Of a DNA stretch of 7,419 nt, positions 6,379 to 7,419 are shown piece by piece. Made by a program: the position numbers and the translations under genes. The stretch is from the NCBI GenBank assembly GCA_028277325.1, contig JANQGL010000095.1, positions 1 through 7,419 of the forward strand, written 5' to 3'. Numbering within the stretch: the stretch's first letter is position 1; each line of letters starts with the position of its first letter. The DNA comes from Magnetospira sp. (lineage in GTDB: Bacteria > Pseudomonadota > Alphaproteobacteria > Rhodospirillales > Magnetospiraceae). Below the pieces are notes generated by a model. The model did not search any database, was not told the origin of the DNA, and saw only the letters and a list, made by a program, of their open reading frames with translations.

Positions 6379-6415
6379 AACGAAGCCGGACACCGAACCG
6401 GTGCCCGGCTTCGTT
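6379..6415 (-). terminator. Strong hairpin downstream of the tRNA, probable terminator
   Basis: AACGAAGCCGG (6379-6389) and CCGGCTTCGTT (6405-6415) form a perfect 11-base stem. After one mismatch it continues as CACCG/CGGTG with a 3-base loop. On the minus strand it begins seven bases after the tRNA 3' end and is followed by GCTTTC, a weak T tract. It may also stop pgi transcripts from the other side, where only two T follow the stem. Confidence 0.6.
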
Positions 6416-6421
6416 CCGGAG

Positions 6422-6498
6422 TGGTGGGCCCGGCAGGACTCGAACCTGCAACCAGACCGTTATGAGCGGCCGGCTCTGACCAATTGAGCTACGGGCCC
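6422..6498 (-). tRNA. tRNA with CAU anticodon, probably tRNA-Ile2 (lysidine-modified)
   Basis: The 77 bases fold as a full cloverleaf with encoded CCA: acceptor GGGCCCG/CGGGCCC (seven perfect pairs), D arm GCTC/GAGC, anticodon stem GGCCG/CGGTC (one G-T pair) with loop CTCATAA, and T arm GCAGG/CCTGC with loop TTCGAGT. Discriminator A73 is at 6425. The CAU anticodon fits elongator Met, initiator Met or the minor Ile tRNA whose C34 is converted to lysidine by TilS to read AUA. An initiator is excluded because bases 1 and 72 pair and the anticodon stem lacks the three G-C pairs. Pairs C4-G69 and C5-G68 match the E. coli tRNA-Ile2 features that TilS favours, whereas E. coli elongator tRNA-Met has U4 and A5. 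Ile2 is therefore preferred; the tRNA call itself is certain. Confidence 0.95.
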
Positions 6499-6511
6499 GG
6501 CGGGGCCAACG

Positions 6512-6540
6512 CACATAGCACGGCCGGCCCGCCCGGTGAA
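6512..6540 (-). promoter_or_regulatory. Promoter of the tRNA gene
   Basis: Minus strand: TTCACC (6535-6540, 4 of 6) and TATGTG (6512-6517, 3 of 6, with TGC just upstream as an extended -10) are exactly 17 bases apart. Transcription would begin near 6505, only a few bases before the mature tRNA 5' end at 6498. It lies in the 58-base gap after the stop of the SGNH-like gene, so the tRNA need not depend on readthrough. Confidence 0.55.
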
Positions 6541-6556
6541 GCCCGAAACCCGGAGT

Positions 6557-7419
6557 CTACAACCCCGCGGCGTCCGGCGGCGGGGCTTTGCCGCCGCGCC
6601 GCGCCATGCGCACGAACAGGCGGGCGAGGTCGTCATGCTGATAAAGCTCGGGCATGATGGTCACCGGACGCTGCCACAGGTCGTCGGTGGCGAAGATCGC
6701 CGGCCAGTCCAGGTCGTGCGGGAAAACCACCCCGGCGGCGCGCATCGCCTTCCGGAACTCCCAGGCGATCAGCCCCTGGCCGATGGCCGAGGGATGCACC
6801 CCGTCGAGGCTGAAGATGCCGCCCTGCTCCACCGTCGGGGTGCGCGAGGTGGCGTGGTAGAACCGGGTGTCGGGGGTCGGCGCCACGTTGTCGAAAAACG
6901 GCGGAAACGCGTAGGTCGGGTTCCCGCCGTTGCGCTTGATGGCGAGCTGGATCAGGCACTTGCCGATATCGACCAGGACGAAGCGGGAGCGTCCGGCGGC
7001 CTTGTTGCGCTTGGCGATTTCGGTCGCGATCGCGGCGTTGTAGGCGGCGATGTGGCGGTCGATCTCGTAGGCCTGCTCGAGGGTCAGCTTGACCGGCGTC
7101 GTGTGCGCGAACGCCTCGTCGAAGATGGCGTAGGTGTAGTACTTGTAATAGACCGCCTTGCCGTGCTTGGTCGCCTTGAAGGGATCGTCCCGCTCCTCGG
7201 GCGTTCCGACGCCTTTGGCGATCGGGGCGACGGTGACCGGCGGCACGGTGCCGACGAACGCCGTCCAGTCGTCGTAGGCGTTGTCCTTCATCGCCCTCTC
7301 GACCCGCTTGAGGAGGTCCCGGTACTCCTCGGCGAAGTCGACCGGCATCCAGAGGTTATAGTCGTTGCGCTCGACCTGGCTCTCGGCGACCCGAAGACCC
7401 GCTCCGTGCTCGCCGAGAG
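6557..7419 (-). CDS. SGNH/GDSL-like hydrolase, N-terminal part outside the window
   Basis: The frame is open from the right edge to TAG at 6557, showing the last 286 residues. SLDGVHPSAIGQGLIAWEF contains the DGxHP block of SGNH/GDSL esterases, giving the catalytic Asp205 and His208 of the visible part. Near the start, RNDYNLWMPVDFAEEYRDLL (17-36) looks like block III (GxND) followed by its usual helix, with Asn18 as the oxyanion-hole residue but Glu in place of Gly two positions before it. The catalytic Ser block (GDS) and any signal peptide lie outside. Such enzymes hydrolyse ester bonds of lipids, acylated polysaccharides or small esters; substrate and location cannot be told here. An internal ATG at 7348 is not the start, because family-like sequence continues upstream. 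The stop lies 17 bases before the tRNA -35 box. I know of no functional link to the neighbours. Confidence 0.72.
   Translation of the reverse strand, partial: LGEHGAGLRVAESQVERNDYNLWMPVDFAEEYRDLLKRVERAMKDNAYDDWTAFVGTVPPVTVAPIAKGVGTPEERDDPFKATKHGKAVYYKYYTYAIFDEAFAHTTPVKLTLEQAYEIDRHIAAYNAAIATEIAKRNKAAGRSRFVLVDIGKCLIQLAIKRNGGNPTYAFPPFFDNVAPTPDTRFYHATSRTPTVEQGGIFSLDGVHPSAIGQGLIAWEFRKAMRAAGVVFPHDLDWPAIFATDDLWQRPVTIMPELYQHDDLARLFVRMARRGGKAPPPDAAGL

Noticed and set aside
4422..6380. 652-codon minus-strand open frame opposite pgi
   Set aside because: It is the antisense of pgi, His/Val/Gly-rich with no recognisable domain, while pgi has every catalytic residue.
6212..6514. Open frames across the tRNA on both strands, with peptides such as SSIGQSRPLITVWLQVRVLPG and ARQDSNLQPDRYERPALTN
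   Set aside because: These are the well-known false proteins produced by translating tRNA genes; they have no ribosome-binding site and the tRNA fold explains the sequence.
6213..6566. Possible mobile element bounded by CTGTAGAC after pgi and GTCTACA near 6555
   Set aside because: The matching ends are only about seven bases. The right one lies at the stop codon of the SGNH-like gene, and the interval holds a normal tRNA with its promoter and terminator.

Overview
The window is GC-rich throughout, with codons that mostly end in G or C. Its gene set (QueG, a Crp/Fnr regulator, a cyclopropane-fatty-acid synthase, Pgi, a tRNA with encoded CCA) and its promoter-like sites fit a high-GC alphaproteobacterium, perhaps Rhodospirillales-like. 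That placement is inference from gene type and composition, not from a phylogenetic marker. Everything here looks chromosomal and core-like. I see no CRISPR array, phage gene or convincing insertion sequence.

Left part (1-4335), all on the minus strand and read right to left: a broken NYN/LabA-type gene, a Crp/Fnr-family regulator, queG (epoxyqueuosine reductase, last step of queuosine synthesis), a cyclopropane-fatty-acyl-phospholipid synthase-family gene, and a GT4-type glycosyltransferase that runs off the left edge. The first three are joined by 4-base stop/start overlaps (ATGA, then GTGA) and should be one translationally coupled unit. The cfa-like gene follows after 68 bases and appears to have its own promoter, whose -35 overlaps the queG stop codon. 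The glycosyltransferase follows after a 115-base gap containing an imperfect hairpin.

Middle (4336-4571): a divergent regulatory region. On the minus strand there is a good promoter whose 17-base spacer is almost filled by a perfect 15-base inverted repeat. It is followed by a leader of about 110 bases with competing hairpins around the ribosome-binding site of the NYN gene. On the plus strand a weaker promoter leads to pgi.

Right part (4572-7419): pgi is complete with all catalytic residues. Then come a non-coding stretch with two small hairpins, a strong hairpin that probably ends the tRNA transcript, a CAU-anticodon tRNA on the minus strand (best read as tRNA-Ile2, not tRNA-Met), its promoter, and the C-terminal part of an SGNH/GDSL-like hydrolase running off the right edge.

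The most interesting points are the decayed NYN gene, whose remaining N-terminal frame now runs without a stop into the Crp gene; the operator-like palindrome; and the switch-like leader. I found no clear evidence of an undescribed multi-gene system.
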